From NCBI GenBank assembly GCA_023251595.1, contig JAHEYM010000096.1, positions 5,293 to 10,686 of the forward strand: 5,394 bases of DNA, given 5' to 3'. The notes beneath the pieces are model-generated. The model was not told the origin of the DNA and searched no databases. It saw nothing but the letters and a program-made list of their open reading frames with translations. The position numbers were made by a program, and so were the translations under genes. The DNA comes from Bacteroidota bacterium (GTDB lineage: Bacteria > Bacteroidota > Bacteroidia > AKYH767-A > JABDAW01). Of this stretch, positions 1 to 5,394 are shown piece by piece (the stretch's first letter is position 1; each line of letters opens with the position of its first letter).

Positions 1-146
1 GCATGAACATACTTCGCAGTAAGTGCTGCTTTCTCTTCAAACAAATCAGACATTGCCCTCGCAGTACACATGTGCGTGTAGGCTTTGAGCAATAAATCGG
101 CTGACAGCGCCTTAGAGGGAATTTTCTTCTTTGTTTCGGTGAGCAT
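1..146 (-). CDS. 2-oxo acid dehydrogenase E1 component, N-terminal fragment (partial, runs off left edge)
   Basis: The reverse strand reads from an ATG at 146-144 to the left edge without a stop, giving 48 residues. The fragment contains LLLKAYTHMCTARAMSDLFEEK followed by AALTAKYVH. This resembles the start of the thiamine-diphosphate-dependent E1 subunit of branched-chain 2-oxo acid or pyruvate dehydrogenase complexes, where a helix of the form LLKAYRLM.TAR precedes a KYVH.T.RGHEA segment. In many Bacteroidota the alpha and beta halves are fused in one protein of about 650-700 residues, but the fusion cannot be seen here. The enzyme decarboxylates a 2-oxo acid and passes the acyl group to the E2 lipoyl domain in the cytoplasm. 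The ATG was chosen because a TAnnTTTG promoter element lies only 15 bases upstream. Sampled GC is about 53% (bases 61-120), well above the neighbouring KAP gene. The substrate (branched-chain or pyruvate) cannot be decided from this fragment. Confidence 0.72.
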   Translation of the reverse strand, partial: MLTETKKKIPSKALSADLLLKAYTHMCTARAMSDLFEEKAALTAKYVH

Positions 147-322
147 GGACGAGTTCGGAGGCAAAAGTAAGGAAAATGGACGTTGCGTGTAGTCTCAATA
201 CTTCAGGGTTTTAAACTTAACGACTTTCTGCTCCTTAATAAAATGCTTAATATTGTGATCGAAACCCAATTGTTATTTGCTGAACACTAAAATTAAATAT
301 CAAATAATAAAAACCCGAAACG
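147..322. other. Divergent intergenic spacer between the E1 and KAP genes
   Basis: This 176-base AT-rich spacer separates two divergent genes. The left end holds the minus-strand -7 element of the E1 gene. For the plus-strand KAP gene the only candidate promoter is weak: a TTG at 253-255 and a TTATTTG at 273-279, which does not match TAnnTTTG cleanly. The last 40 bases before the KAP ATG are A-rich, as is usual in Bacteroidota leaders, and contain no Shine-Dalgarno sequence. No hairpin, repeat or small ORF stands out. Confidence 0.5.
162..169 (-). promoter_or_regulatory. Bacteroidota-type -7 promoter element for the E1 gene
   Basis: The minus strand reads TACTTTTG, an exact match to the Bacteroidota primary-sigma -7 consensus TAnnTTTG. 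It lies 15 bases before the E1 ATG, so the transcript leader would be about 10 bases. I found no good TTG -33 box at the expected 19-21 base spacing; the nearest TTG (minus strand, 198-196) is 26 bases away. The call therefore rests on the -7 element and its position. Confidence 0.5.
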
Positions 323-2185
323 ATGAGTGAGAGTGACAACAACCATATTACAGAATATTTAGATTATTATTTCTCACTAGAAGTTCCGCCCGAGTATGCG
401 GTTCTGCTAAGAGGTAGATGGGGATCAGGCAAATCTTGGTTCGTTAAAAACCATATCGAAAAAGATAAAAAAAATGAATACCTCTATGTCAGTTTGTATG
501 GGGTAACATCCTATAAAGAAATTGAAAATTCTTTTTTTCAACAAATTCATCCCGTACTTGCATCGAAGGGAATGAAGTTAGCTGGAAAAATACTTAAAGG
601 TTTACTAAAAACAACAATAAAGGTAGATTTAGATAAAGATAAAACTGAAAATCTGAACATAAGTTCAACCGTCCCTGATATTAACATTCCAGATTATCTC
701 AAAAATATTGATAATAAAAAACTCGTATTTGATGATTTAGAGAGATGTTCAATTCCAATCGAGAATATCCTTGGTTACATCAATCAGTTTGTGGAAAATA
801 ATGGCTTAAAAGTAATTGTCATCGCAAACGAGGAAGAAATTATTAAAACTCGTGAACCAGATAGTACTGCTCTCAAAGGAAATTCGTACCTATCTATCAA
901 AGAAAAAATCATAGGGAAAAGTTTTGATATTCAAACAGATATCAATTCCGCTATTAAAGATTTTATTCGTATCGTAAAAATCAAGGAATTAAAAGAATTA
1001 TTCGAAGAAAAGGTTTACCTTTTAAAAGAACTTTTCAACGCATCAGGCTATAATAACTTGCGTCATCTCAGACAAACAATTCTGGATTTTGAAAGATTCT
1101 ATGTTTTTTTGCCAAAAAGCGCTTTCACCAAACCACAATTAATTGATCATATTATTAGTCTGTTTTTTTCACTTTCATTTGAACTAAAAAAAGGAACGAT
1201 GATCGAAACTGAGTTGGACCAATTATTTCAGATTGATTACCTCATGAAGAAGAAAGGTGACAGGAAAACAGATACGGAAAATATCAGAGAAAAATATTCT
1301 ATTCTTAAACTTTATCATCATCCCGTTCATGATGGAATTTGGAAATCTTATTTTAAGAATGGGACTATAGACAGAGAAGAATTAAAACTTTCGATCGAGA
1401 GCAGTAATTATTTTAGATCGGAGAATACTCCTAATTGGATAAAATTATGGTACTATTCAGAATTAGACGATACGGACTTTAACTCTTTATTTAAATTGGT
1501 CTACAAACAGTTCAAAGAAAAAAAGATTGAAAACAAGTACGAACTTCTACAAATTGTTGGCGTTTTTTTTTCATTAATGATGGAAAATTTAATTCGTCAT
1601 AAAAAAAACGATATAATTGACATTGCAAAATTAAATATATTAGCAATAAAAGAAAAAGGGAAATTAAAAAACATTAAAGATGAAGAATTCCCCGGATATT
1701 CCAGTCATGGTTTAGGTTATCAATGCGTTGCTACCAATGAAATTAAAGAATTAATAAATTATATTCAAGATCAGATTAGCAGATCTCAGTTCGACGATTA
1801 CCCAAAATTAGCTGAAGAACTCTTGAATATATTGTCAGAATCCATCGAAAAATTCAAAGATAAAATCATTCTATCAAATAGTCATGAAAACTTGTATTAT
1901 GAGGTTCCAATATTAAAATTTATTTCTCCAGAAGATTTTGTTCAAGTGATTTTAAAATTGCCAAACAGAGAGAAAAAATATTTAGGTGATATTCTAGAAA
2001 AAAGATATCAAATTGCCCAATTTAATTCAAAGTTGAAGGATGAATTACCTTGGCTACGTGAATTGGTTTCAATCCTAAATGTGGAAAAAGCTAAATTACA
2101 GGGTAAAATTAGCGGAAATATTATTATTCCCGTCCTTTTACAGTCTTTGAACAAATCAATAAACATACTTGAATTGAGCACATAG
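323..2185 (+). CDS. KAP-family P-loop NTPase, soluble type, candidate phage-defence or accessory protein
   Basis: A 620-residue protein with a P-loop NTPase core near its N-terminus. Walker A is GRWGSGKS at residues 31-38. Walker B is LVFDDLERC at 134-142, with D137 and D138 and the DDLER form typical of the KAP family. KVIVIANEEEI (163-173) follows as a sensor-1-like strand ending in N169. YNNLRHLRQTILDFERF (243-259) resembles the family's late segment with basic residues after the core. KAP NTPases are named for Kidins220/ARMS and PifA, the F-plasmid protein that excludes phage T7. Many members carry membrane helices inserted between Walker A and B; here the roughly 95 residues between them are short and charged, so the protein looks cytoplasmic. 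The remaining 360 residues are Lys/Glu-rich, probably helical, and match nothing I recognise. An in-frame TAA at 308-310 limits the start, and 323 is the first ATG after it. There is no Shine-Dalgarno sequence. The gene is strikingly AT-rich (15-16 G+C per 60 bases in two sampled lines). The family call is fairly firm; the defence role is inference. Confidence 0.75.
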   Translation: MSESDNNHITEYLDYYFSLEVPPEYAVLLRGRWGSGKSWFVKNHIEKDKKNEYLYVSLYGVTSYKEIENSFFQQIHPVLASKGMKLAGKILKGLLKTTIKVDLDKDKTENLNISSTVPDINIPDYLKNIDNKKLVFDDLERCSIPIENILGYINQFVENNGLKVIVIANEEEIIKTREPDSTALKGNSYLSIKEKIIGKSFDIQTDINSAIKDFIRIVKIKELKELFEEKVYLLKELFNASGYNNLRHLRQTILDFERFYVFLPKSAFTKPQLIDHIISLFFSLSFELKKGTMIETELDQLFQIDYLMKKKGDRKTDTENIREKYSILKLYHHPVHDGIWKSYFKNGTIDREELKLSIESSNYFRSENTPNWIKLWYYSELDDTDFNSLFKLVYKQFKEKKIENKYELLQIVGVFFSLMMENLIRHKKNDIIDIAKLNILAIKEKGKLKNIKDEEFPGYSSHGLGYQCVATNEIKELINYIQDQISRSQFDDYPKLAEELLNILSESIEKFKDKIILSNSHENLYYEVPILKFISPEDFVQVILKLPNREKKYLGDILEKRYQIAQFNSKLKDELPWLRELVSILNVEKAKLQGKISGNIIIPVLLQSLNKSINILELST

Positions 2186-2355
2186 TAAGAAAAAATGATT
2201 TCTAATTAAGAACCGACATTTTCATAGCCAAAAACAGACAGTAATTATGTTGTGAAACAGATTGTTACCAGATTTTTTACAGATCAGGCGATCATCCTAT
2301 TGACAAAACTGAAACTTATGCCGACCTTTACATTGTCATAATAAACAAATCCGCA
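2186..2355. other. Intergenic spacer between KAP and T9SS genes
   Basis: This 170-base stretch holds the candidate promoter of the T9SS gene at its right end. Just after the KAP stop there is a weak 5-bp hairpin (agaaa/tttct, about 2188-2203) without a T-run that would make it a terminator. I see no small gene, no repeat shared with the left flank of the KAP gene and no attachment-site signature. Confidence 0.45.
2300..2330 (+). promoter_or_regulatory. Possible promoter for the T9SS secreted-protein gene
   Basis: TTGACA begins at 2300. After the TTG come 20 bases and then GACCTTTA at 2323-2330, which matches the Bacteroidota -7 consensus TAnnTTTG at the A and the TTT but not at the first and last bases. 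The TTG-to-(-7) spacing fits the expected 19-21 bases, and the element ends 25 bases before the ATG at 2356. Both the location and the -33 box are good; the -7 box is imperfect. Confidence 0.42.
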
Positions 2356-3534
2356 ATGAAAAACTCCTTCCGTCAACTAATAATTTTAGTTTTTTTATTC
2401 GTTTTCCACAGTGTTATAGCACAGGTTCCGAGCGCAAATATTTCGGCTACAACCGGTTTATCTGCTTGTGATTCGTGCTACGATTTAACCTGCACAGCGA
2501 CTGGTGGTAATCCACCCTATACTTTTTTGTGGAATTTCAGTGGCACTACTCCCCAAACATTCATCACACAGAATGTGCATTATTGTGCGAACCATGTGCC
2601 GGGTTATGGAGACACAGTCGATGTCACTGTTACAGATGCTAACATGCAGATTGTGGGGTACGACACTGAGACTTTCGGCAATTTAATTACGGCGCCAAAC
2701 AGTACGCCTCATTCAATCTGTCTGGTTTCGGTTGATAGTGCCACTGGTAAAAATATTGTGATTTGGGATCAGACTACAGATGCGACAATTGTTTCATATA
2801 ATATATATAAAGAAACGACTATTGCAGGTATATATGCAATTGCAGGAAATGTTTTGAGAAGTCAGATGAGTACATATATAGATACATCTTCAAACCCGGC
2901 GCAGGTTGCAGCGCGTTATGAACTTACAATGCTCGACAGTTGCGGATTTACTTCTCCGACAAGTAGTCCCGCGAAAACGATTCATCTTACCGTGAGTGCA
3001 GGTATTGCTCCGGCATGGAATCTGAATTGGGATAATGCGGAAGGATATACCGTTGTGAAATTCAGAATCTGGAGAAAGATTATATCTGATCCTTCGCCTG
3101 TGTTAATCGATAGTGTTCAGAGTTCTTTAAATTCTTATACAGATTTAACTCCTCCGGCGGGAGTATTATATTATACGCTGGAAGCCATAACCACAGCGAA
3201 TTGTAATCCGTCGCTAAGAGTTGAGAGCAGCACTTACAGCTCATCTTTTTCGAATGTTGCTGCGAATGGTGTTTCTGGAATAAATATTAATTCCGATGGA
3301 ACAGAGATATTCATTTATCCGAATCCGTCGAATGGAAAGTTTTATGTCTCCGGAATAAAATCTGCATCTTCTATCGAAATTTTTAATCTGTTTGGAGAGA
3401 AAATATATTCTGAACTTTCGAAGAGAAATTCTTATGTGAAAGAGATTGACCTTTCACCATTTGCAAAAGGAATTTATTTTGTGAAAATATTTGATGGAAT
3501 GAAGGTGAGGATGGGGAAAATTGTCTTGGAGTAA
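2356..3534 (+). CDS. Secreted T9SS cargo protein with SprB/PKD-like and fibronectin-III-like modules and a type A sorting domain
   Basis: A 392-residue exported protein. Residues 1-22 form a Sec signal peptide with a hydrophobic core (LIILVFLFVF) and a likely cleavage site VIA|Q. Residues 27-96 look like one SprB/PKD-type adhesin module: GGNPPYTFLW at 50-59 and a closing DVTVTDAN at 89-96, with C38, C41, C46 and C77 possibly forming disulphides. Two fibronectin-III-like modules follow, about 117-212 (SYNIYKE, YIDTSSNP, YELTMLDSCG) and 212-305 (WNLNWDNAEGY, FRIWRK, SYTDLTPP). Residues 318-392 form a T9SS type A sorting domain, starting IFIYPNPSNGKF and ending KGIYFVKIFDG...KIVLE. Such a tail directs periplasmic cargo through the type IX machinery for release or attachment at the cell surface. 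No catalytic motif is visible, so adhesion or matrix binding is the likeliest role (inference). The stop lies 11 bases from the convergent LRR gene's stop, with no terminator hairpin between. Sampled GC is about 48%. Confidence 0.88.
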   Translation: MKNSFRQLIILVFLFVFHSVIAQVPSANISATTGLSACDSCYDLTCTATGGNPPYTFLWNFSGTTPQTFITQNVHYCANHVPGYGDTVDVTVTDANMQIVGYDTETFGNLITAPNSTPHSICLVSVDSATGKNIVIWDQTTDATIVSYNIYKETTIAGIYAIAGNVLRSQMSTYIDTSSNPAQVAARYELTMLDSCGFTSPTSSPAKTIHLTVSAGIAPAWNLNWDNAEGYTVVKFRIWRKIISDPSPVLIDSVQSSLNSYTDLTPPAGVLYYTLEAITTANCNPSLRVESSTYSSSFSNVAANGVSGININSDGTEIFIYPNPSNGKFYVSGIKSASSIEIFNLFGEKIYSELSKRNSYVKEIDLSPFAKGIYFVKIFDGMKVRMGKIVLE

Positions 3535-3545
3535 TTCAGGCTTAA

Positions 3546-4289
3546 TCATTTTTTAACCCACACAGCAGTCTCATCTTTTTTGAAGTTTGTCGTCTTCATG
3601 CTGGCAGGCAAATATATCTTTGTCATTTTATTCTCGAGACACGACAAATAAAATATTTTTGGATTATTTGATATGTCTAATGAAATAAGCGCATTGTAAG
3701 AACAAGCTAAATCCATGAGGTTTGGATTTTGAGAAACATCTATTGAGGTCAGATGATTGCGAACGAAATTCAGTGTTTCCAACAAGCGATTTTGAGAAAC
3801 ATCCAATGAACTTAGCTCGTTTCTTGTACAATCAAGAAGGGTGAGATTTGTGTTTTTAGAAATATCCAATTTAGTAATTTTATTATCGTCACAATACAAT
3901 TCAGACAAACTTATGTTACTTGATATATTTAAACTCGCGATACGATTATCGGTACAAAGGAGACGTTGTAGTTTCAAATTTTTTGATACATCCAAAGCTC
4001 TGAGTAAATTTCCACTGCAATTAAGTTTTGTAAGATTTTTGAAAGCTGCAATACCTTCCAGAGACTCAATTCTATCATCAATCGCATCTTCGTCATCTTC
4101 TGAATAATCGCTGTCCACCTCAATATGTGTGACCAATAGGGCTTCACTTGTCTGTATTTGACCATCTTTATTTAAATCAAATCCTGCTTTGATCAATCTT
4201 TGTTTGAACGCAGTGTCGGGAATATTCACATTTTGCGCATGAACTGTGAAGGAAAATGCAAATAATAAAAACAGGAGTAGGTTTTTCAT
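3546..4289 (-). CDS. Secreted leucine-rich-repeat protein with an EF-hand-like loop
   Basis: A 247-residue exported protein. Residues 1-18 are a signal peptide (MKNLLLFLLFAFSFTVHA, cleavage before Q19). Residues 38-49 form a near-perfect EF-hand or dockerin-type calcium loop: D38, N40, D42, G43, Q44, I45 and E49 fall at loop positions 1, 3, 5, 6, 7, 8 and 12. An acidic linker follows (D59-D72). Seven 21-residue leucine-rich repeats then occupy about 86-232, of the form LxxLxCxxNxLxxLDVSxN. The Cys recurs at 91, 112, 133, 154, 196 and 217, with Phe at 175 in repeat five. The Asn recurs at 94, 115, 136, 157, 178, 199 and 220. Such solenoids bind proteins or glycans at the cell surface. No T9SS sorting domain follows the repeats; the protein ends about 15 residues later at a TGA, so it may be periplasmic or lipid-independent. 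It starts 5 bases after the upstream membrane-protein gene and is probably co-transcribed. The ligand is unknown. Confidence 0.85.
   Translation of the reverse strand: MKNLLLFLLFAFSFTVHAQNVNIPDTAFKQRLIKAGFDLNKDGQIQTSEALLVTHIEVDSDYSEDDEDAIDDRIESLEGIAAFKNLTKLNCSGNLLRALDVSKNLKLQRLLCTDNRIASLNISSNISLSELYCDDNKITKLDISKNTNLTLLDCTRNELSSLDVSQNRLLETLNFVRNHLTSIDVSQNPNLMDLACSYNALISLDISNNPKIFYLSCLENKMTKIYLPASMKTTNFKKDETAVWVKK
3594..4034 (-). repeat. Seven diverged 63-bp coding repeats (LRR units)
   Basis: The 21-residue protein repeats appear in the DNA as seven diverged 63-base units in the same frame. The most visible shared words are the reverse complements of the D-V/I-S-x-N segment (for example gagaaacatcnattga at 3731-3746 and 3791-3806). 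The units differ at many silent positions, so this is an old protein repeat rather than a recent DNA expansion. Confidence 0.8.
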
Positions 4290-4290
4290 A

Positions 4291-4312
4291 TTTATTAATT
4301 GTTTATTAATTG
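4291..4312. repeat. Exact 11-bp tandem duplication at the junction of two genes
   Basis: The plus strand reads tttattaattg twice in direct succession (4291-4301 and 4302-4312), one base from the LRR start codon at 4289-4287. The duplication encodes the last residues (QLINN) and the stop of the upstream membrane protein. Eleven is not a multiple of three, so the copy number sets the frame relation of the two genes. With one copy the upstream frame would read straight into the LRR ATG. Confidence 0.9.
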
Positions 4313-4636
4313 TTTTTTATTTAACCAACCCACAATGAGAAAAATTATAGCCGTTAATGGGACGATGTAAACAGATATGTGAGGTGGTTCATTAACACTC
4401 ATCATCAAAAGTGCAAAAGAAATTAATACAGTTATCGCACCCACTATTTCACGTTTCCAACTATATGCAAGACCTGTGAGGATACCTACCGAAGACATTA
4501 TTCCAAAAAAGATCGCGAAAGGATTATTGCCCGCCGAATAGCCTAACGAAAGGAGCATGAAATAAAGAAGCGGCAATGCGATTATAATACTTAATATCCG
4601 GGCAAGCCACGTAAGACAGAGGGTTACTGTGTTCAT
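4295..4636 (-). CDS. Small four-helix membrane protein, family not recognised
   Basis: A 113-residue hydrophobic protein with four likely membrane helices at about 14-33, 40-59, 63-80 and 88-105. Short charged stretches separate them (WKRE at 60-63; NEPPH at 82-86), and a basic tail (NKKQLINN) ends the protein, so it probably sits in the inner membrane. No catalytic or transport motif is visible and I do not assign a family. The start ATG is at 4636-4634 with only a purine-rich AGAAAAG upstream as a possible weak ribosome site. Its stop is 5 bases before the LRR gene, and the two are probably one transcript. The C-terminal residues and stop codon come from the 11-bp duplication at 4291-4312, so the natural end may differ in relatives. 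Confidence 0.7.
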   Translation of the reverse strand: MNTVTLCLTWLARILSIIIALPLLYFMLLSLGYSAGNNPFAIFFGIMSSVGILTGLAYSWKREIVGAITVLISFALLMMSVNEPPHISVYIVPLTAIIFLIVGWLNKKQLINN

Positions 4637-4707
4637 TTGATTTCTTTTCTAAATTTCATAACAAGCTTAGTTCGGGGGATTCCAGAGAGGGAGCTCTTAT
4701 TAAGATG

Positions 4708-4737
4708 TAAGATTACGGAAATAAATCGGTTTGACAA
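4708..4737 (-). promoter_or_regulatory. Possible promoter for the membrane-protein/LRR pair
   Basis: On the minus strand, TTGTCA (4737-4732) is followed by TAATCTTA (4715-4708). The TTG and the -7-like box are 19 bases apart, the Bacteroidota spacing. The -7 box departs from TAnnTTTG at two positions. It would give a leader of roughly 65 bases before the ATG at 4636. The 131-base gap from the DUF3788 gene makes a separate promoter here plausible. Confidence 0.35.
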
Positions 4738-4767
4738 CAAAGAAAAAAATATTGTTGAAAAACCACT

Positions 4768-5184
4768 TCAATTATTAATTTTGATAGTCGTTAATTTTTT
4801 GATGTCGCTGAGAATCGCTGCATCCATCACATCCATCCTGATTCCCCTCCCCTCAGCATAAACTTTGGCATTCTTAATTTCAGTTTTATTCTTTTCAGAA
4901 ATATCACTTTTTAGAATTGTATCGACAGCTTTTTGTCCGAATAGCAGTGCTACTTTAAAAAATTTATCGCGAGGGAGTAAATATATAATGACTCTTTTTT
5001 TGTCGGAGATTCGAAAACTCCAGCCGTATTTTTCGCTCGAATATTTCCATTCTTCTTTGGCATCGGGTTTTGTTTTTTGGGTGAAGTTTACGATCTCTTC
5101 CAAAAGGACGAACGTTTCACCCAAGGCTTTTTTAAGGTCTTTGGTTGAAGGGCTAATTTCTTTATTTGTGAAGATACTTTTCAT
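4768..5184 (-). CDS. DUF3788 family protein
   Basis: A 138-residue, apparently cytoplasmic protein matching the small DUF3788 family over nearly its full length. Recognisable family blocks are EEWKYSSEKYGWSFR at 44-58, YLLPRDKFFKVALLFGQKAV at 68-87 and AKVYAEGRGIRMDV at 106-119. Family members are typically about 130-145 residues, so this copy looks complete. The biochemical role is unknown. The aromatic W46/Y48/Y53/W55 cluster and the EGRGIR segment suggest a ligand-binding alpha/beta fold, but that is inference. The start ATG at 5184-5182 has an A/T-rich leader without a Shine-Dalgarno sequence. It lies 29 bases downstream of the stop of the partial gene to its right on the same strand, so the two may be co-transcribed. 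No intrinsic terminator follows. Confidence 0.82.
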   Translation of the reverse strand: MKSIFTNKEISPSTKDLKKALGETFVLLEEIVNFTQKTKPDAKEEWKYSSEKYGWSFRISDKKRVIIYLLPRDKFFKVALLFGQKAVDTILKSDISEKNKTEIKNAKVYAEGRGIRMDVMDAAILSDIKKLTTIKINN

Positions 5185-5213
5185 TTTAAATTGGGTGGTG
5201 TTAGTATTGGAAG

Positions 5214-5394
5214 TTACTGTTGGGCTACAAAGGCACGAAGGCGCAAAGGAGTTAGGAATTTTTCTATATCGTCAATCCACTGCTCTTTATATTTTATAAG
5301 ATAATTTTCATGGGCTGCAAGTGGGTAGGTTTTCAATACTTTTTTGCCGTTCAGATTCGAAAATATTTCATCAATTTCTGCGCGACTCACTTTT
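5214..5394 (-). CDS. C-terminal fragment of an unrecognised gene (partial, enters from right edge)
   Basis: The minus strand is open from the right edge to a TAA at 5216-5214, giving 59 residues without a start. The fragment begins KVSRAEIDEIFSNLNGKKVL and includes AAHENYLIKYKEQWIDDIEK. It looks like real protein, with amphipathic helices and balanced charge, but I do not recognise the family. Its last dozen residues (TPLRLRAFVAQQ) are encoded by the interspersed repeat at 5227-5250 and have a different, repeat-derived composition. The original C-terminus may therefore have been extended or replaced by the repeat. It lies 29 bases upstream of the DUF3788 gene, on the same strand. Confidence 0.5.
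   Translation of the reverse strand, partial: KVSRAEIDEIFSNLNGKKVLKTYPLAAHENYLIKYKEQWIDDIEKFLTPLRLRAFVAQQ
5227..5250. repeat. Short interspersed repeat of the CAAAGGCACGAAGGCGCAAAG type
   Basis: Three imperfect tandem octamers occur: acaaaggc, acgaaggc and gcaaagga. Words of this kind (reverse strand: CTTTGCGCCTTCGTGCCTTTGT) recur between genes in many Bacteroidota and some other phyla, which is recalled knowledge and not tested here. It is GC-rich against its AT-rich surroundings and overlaps the 3' end of the partial gene at 5214-5394. Only one copy of the block lies in this window. Confidence 0.55.

Noticed and set aside
2504..2686. Short plus-strand frame inside the T9SS gene
   Set aside because: It is out of frame within a well-supported secreted protein and has no promoter or family resemblance.
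3535..3545. Possible bidirectional terminator between the two convergent genes
   Set aside because: The gap is only 11 bases and no inverted repeat spans it.
3594..4034. Regularly spaced similar sequences that might suggest a CRISPR array
   Set aside because: The 63-base period is in frame and encodes 21-residue leucine-rich repeats. The units are diverged and there are no constant repeats with unique spacers.
3841..4107. Open plus-strand frame opposite the LRR gene
   Set aside because: It is a shadow of the repeated LRR coding sequence with no sensible start region.
4735..4757. Inverted repeat caacaa/ttgttg around an 11-base A-rich loop, considered as a terminator for the DUF3788 gene
   Set aside because: The stem is only 6 bp and AT-rich. 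The T-run lies in the loop instead of after the stem, and the region overlaps a candidate promoter.
4637..4861. Plus-strand frame of 74 codons between the membrane protein and DUF3788 genes
   Set aside because: It partly overlaps the DUF3788 gene in antisense, has no plus-strand promoter and no protein-like composition.
4865..5299. Open plus-strand frame of 144 codons opposite the DUF3788 gene
   Set aside because: It is antisense to a complete DUF3788 protein with clear family blocks, and its own translation resembles no protein. Its RHEGAKE stretch is the interspersed repeat read in the other direction.

Overview
The window looks like chromosomal DNA from a Bacteroidota species, possibly near the Chitinophagales/Cytophagales. 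The clearest sign is a secreted protein ending in a type IX secretion system (T9SS) type A sorting domain. Supporting signs are genes without a clear Shine-Dalgarno sequence, a Bacteroidota-type -7 promoter element (TAnnTTTG), and a 21-residue Cys-type leucine-rich-repeat protein of a kind common in that phylum.

Layout, left to right. Bases 1-146 (minus) hold the N-terminus of a thiamine-dependent 2-oxo acid dehydrogenase E1, running off the left edge. Bases 323-2185 (plus) encode a 620-residue KAP-family P-loop NTPase with intact Walker A and B motifs and no evident membrane segments. Bases 2356-3534 (plus) encode the secreted T9SS protein, with a SprB/PKD-like module and two fibronectin-III-like modules. 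A minus-strand cluster then converges on it: a partial gene entering from the right edge (5214-5394), a DUF3788 protein (4768-5184), a small four-helix membrane protein (4295-4636) and a secreted leucine-rich-repeat protein (3546-4289).

How the genes relate. The E1 gene and the KAP NTPase gene diverge from a 176-base AT-rich spacer. The KAP gene is very AT-rich next to the E1 fragment and stands alone. It could be an accessory gene, possibly for phage exclusion by analogy with PifA, but no second component is visible. The membrane-protein and LRR genes lie 5 bases apart and are probably co-transcribed. Their junction carries an exact 11-bp tandem duplication, and loss of one copy would fuse the two reading frames.

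I see no RNA genes, CRISPR array, transposase, integrase or convincing intrinsic terminator. No multi-gene novel system is demonstrable. The items most worth a second look are the solitary soluble KAP NTPase, the frame-setting 11-bp duplication, and a short interspersed repeat that supplies the C-terminus of the rightmost gene.
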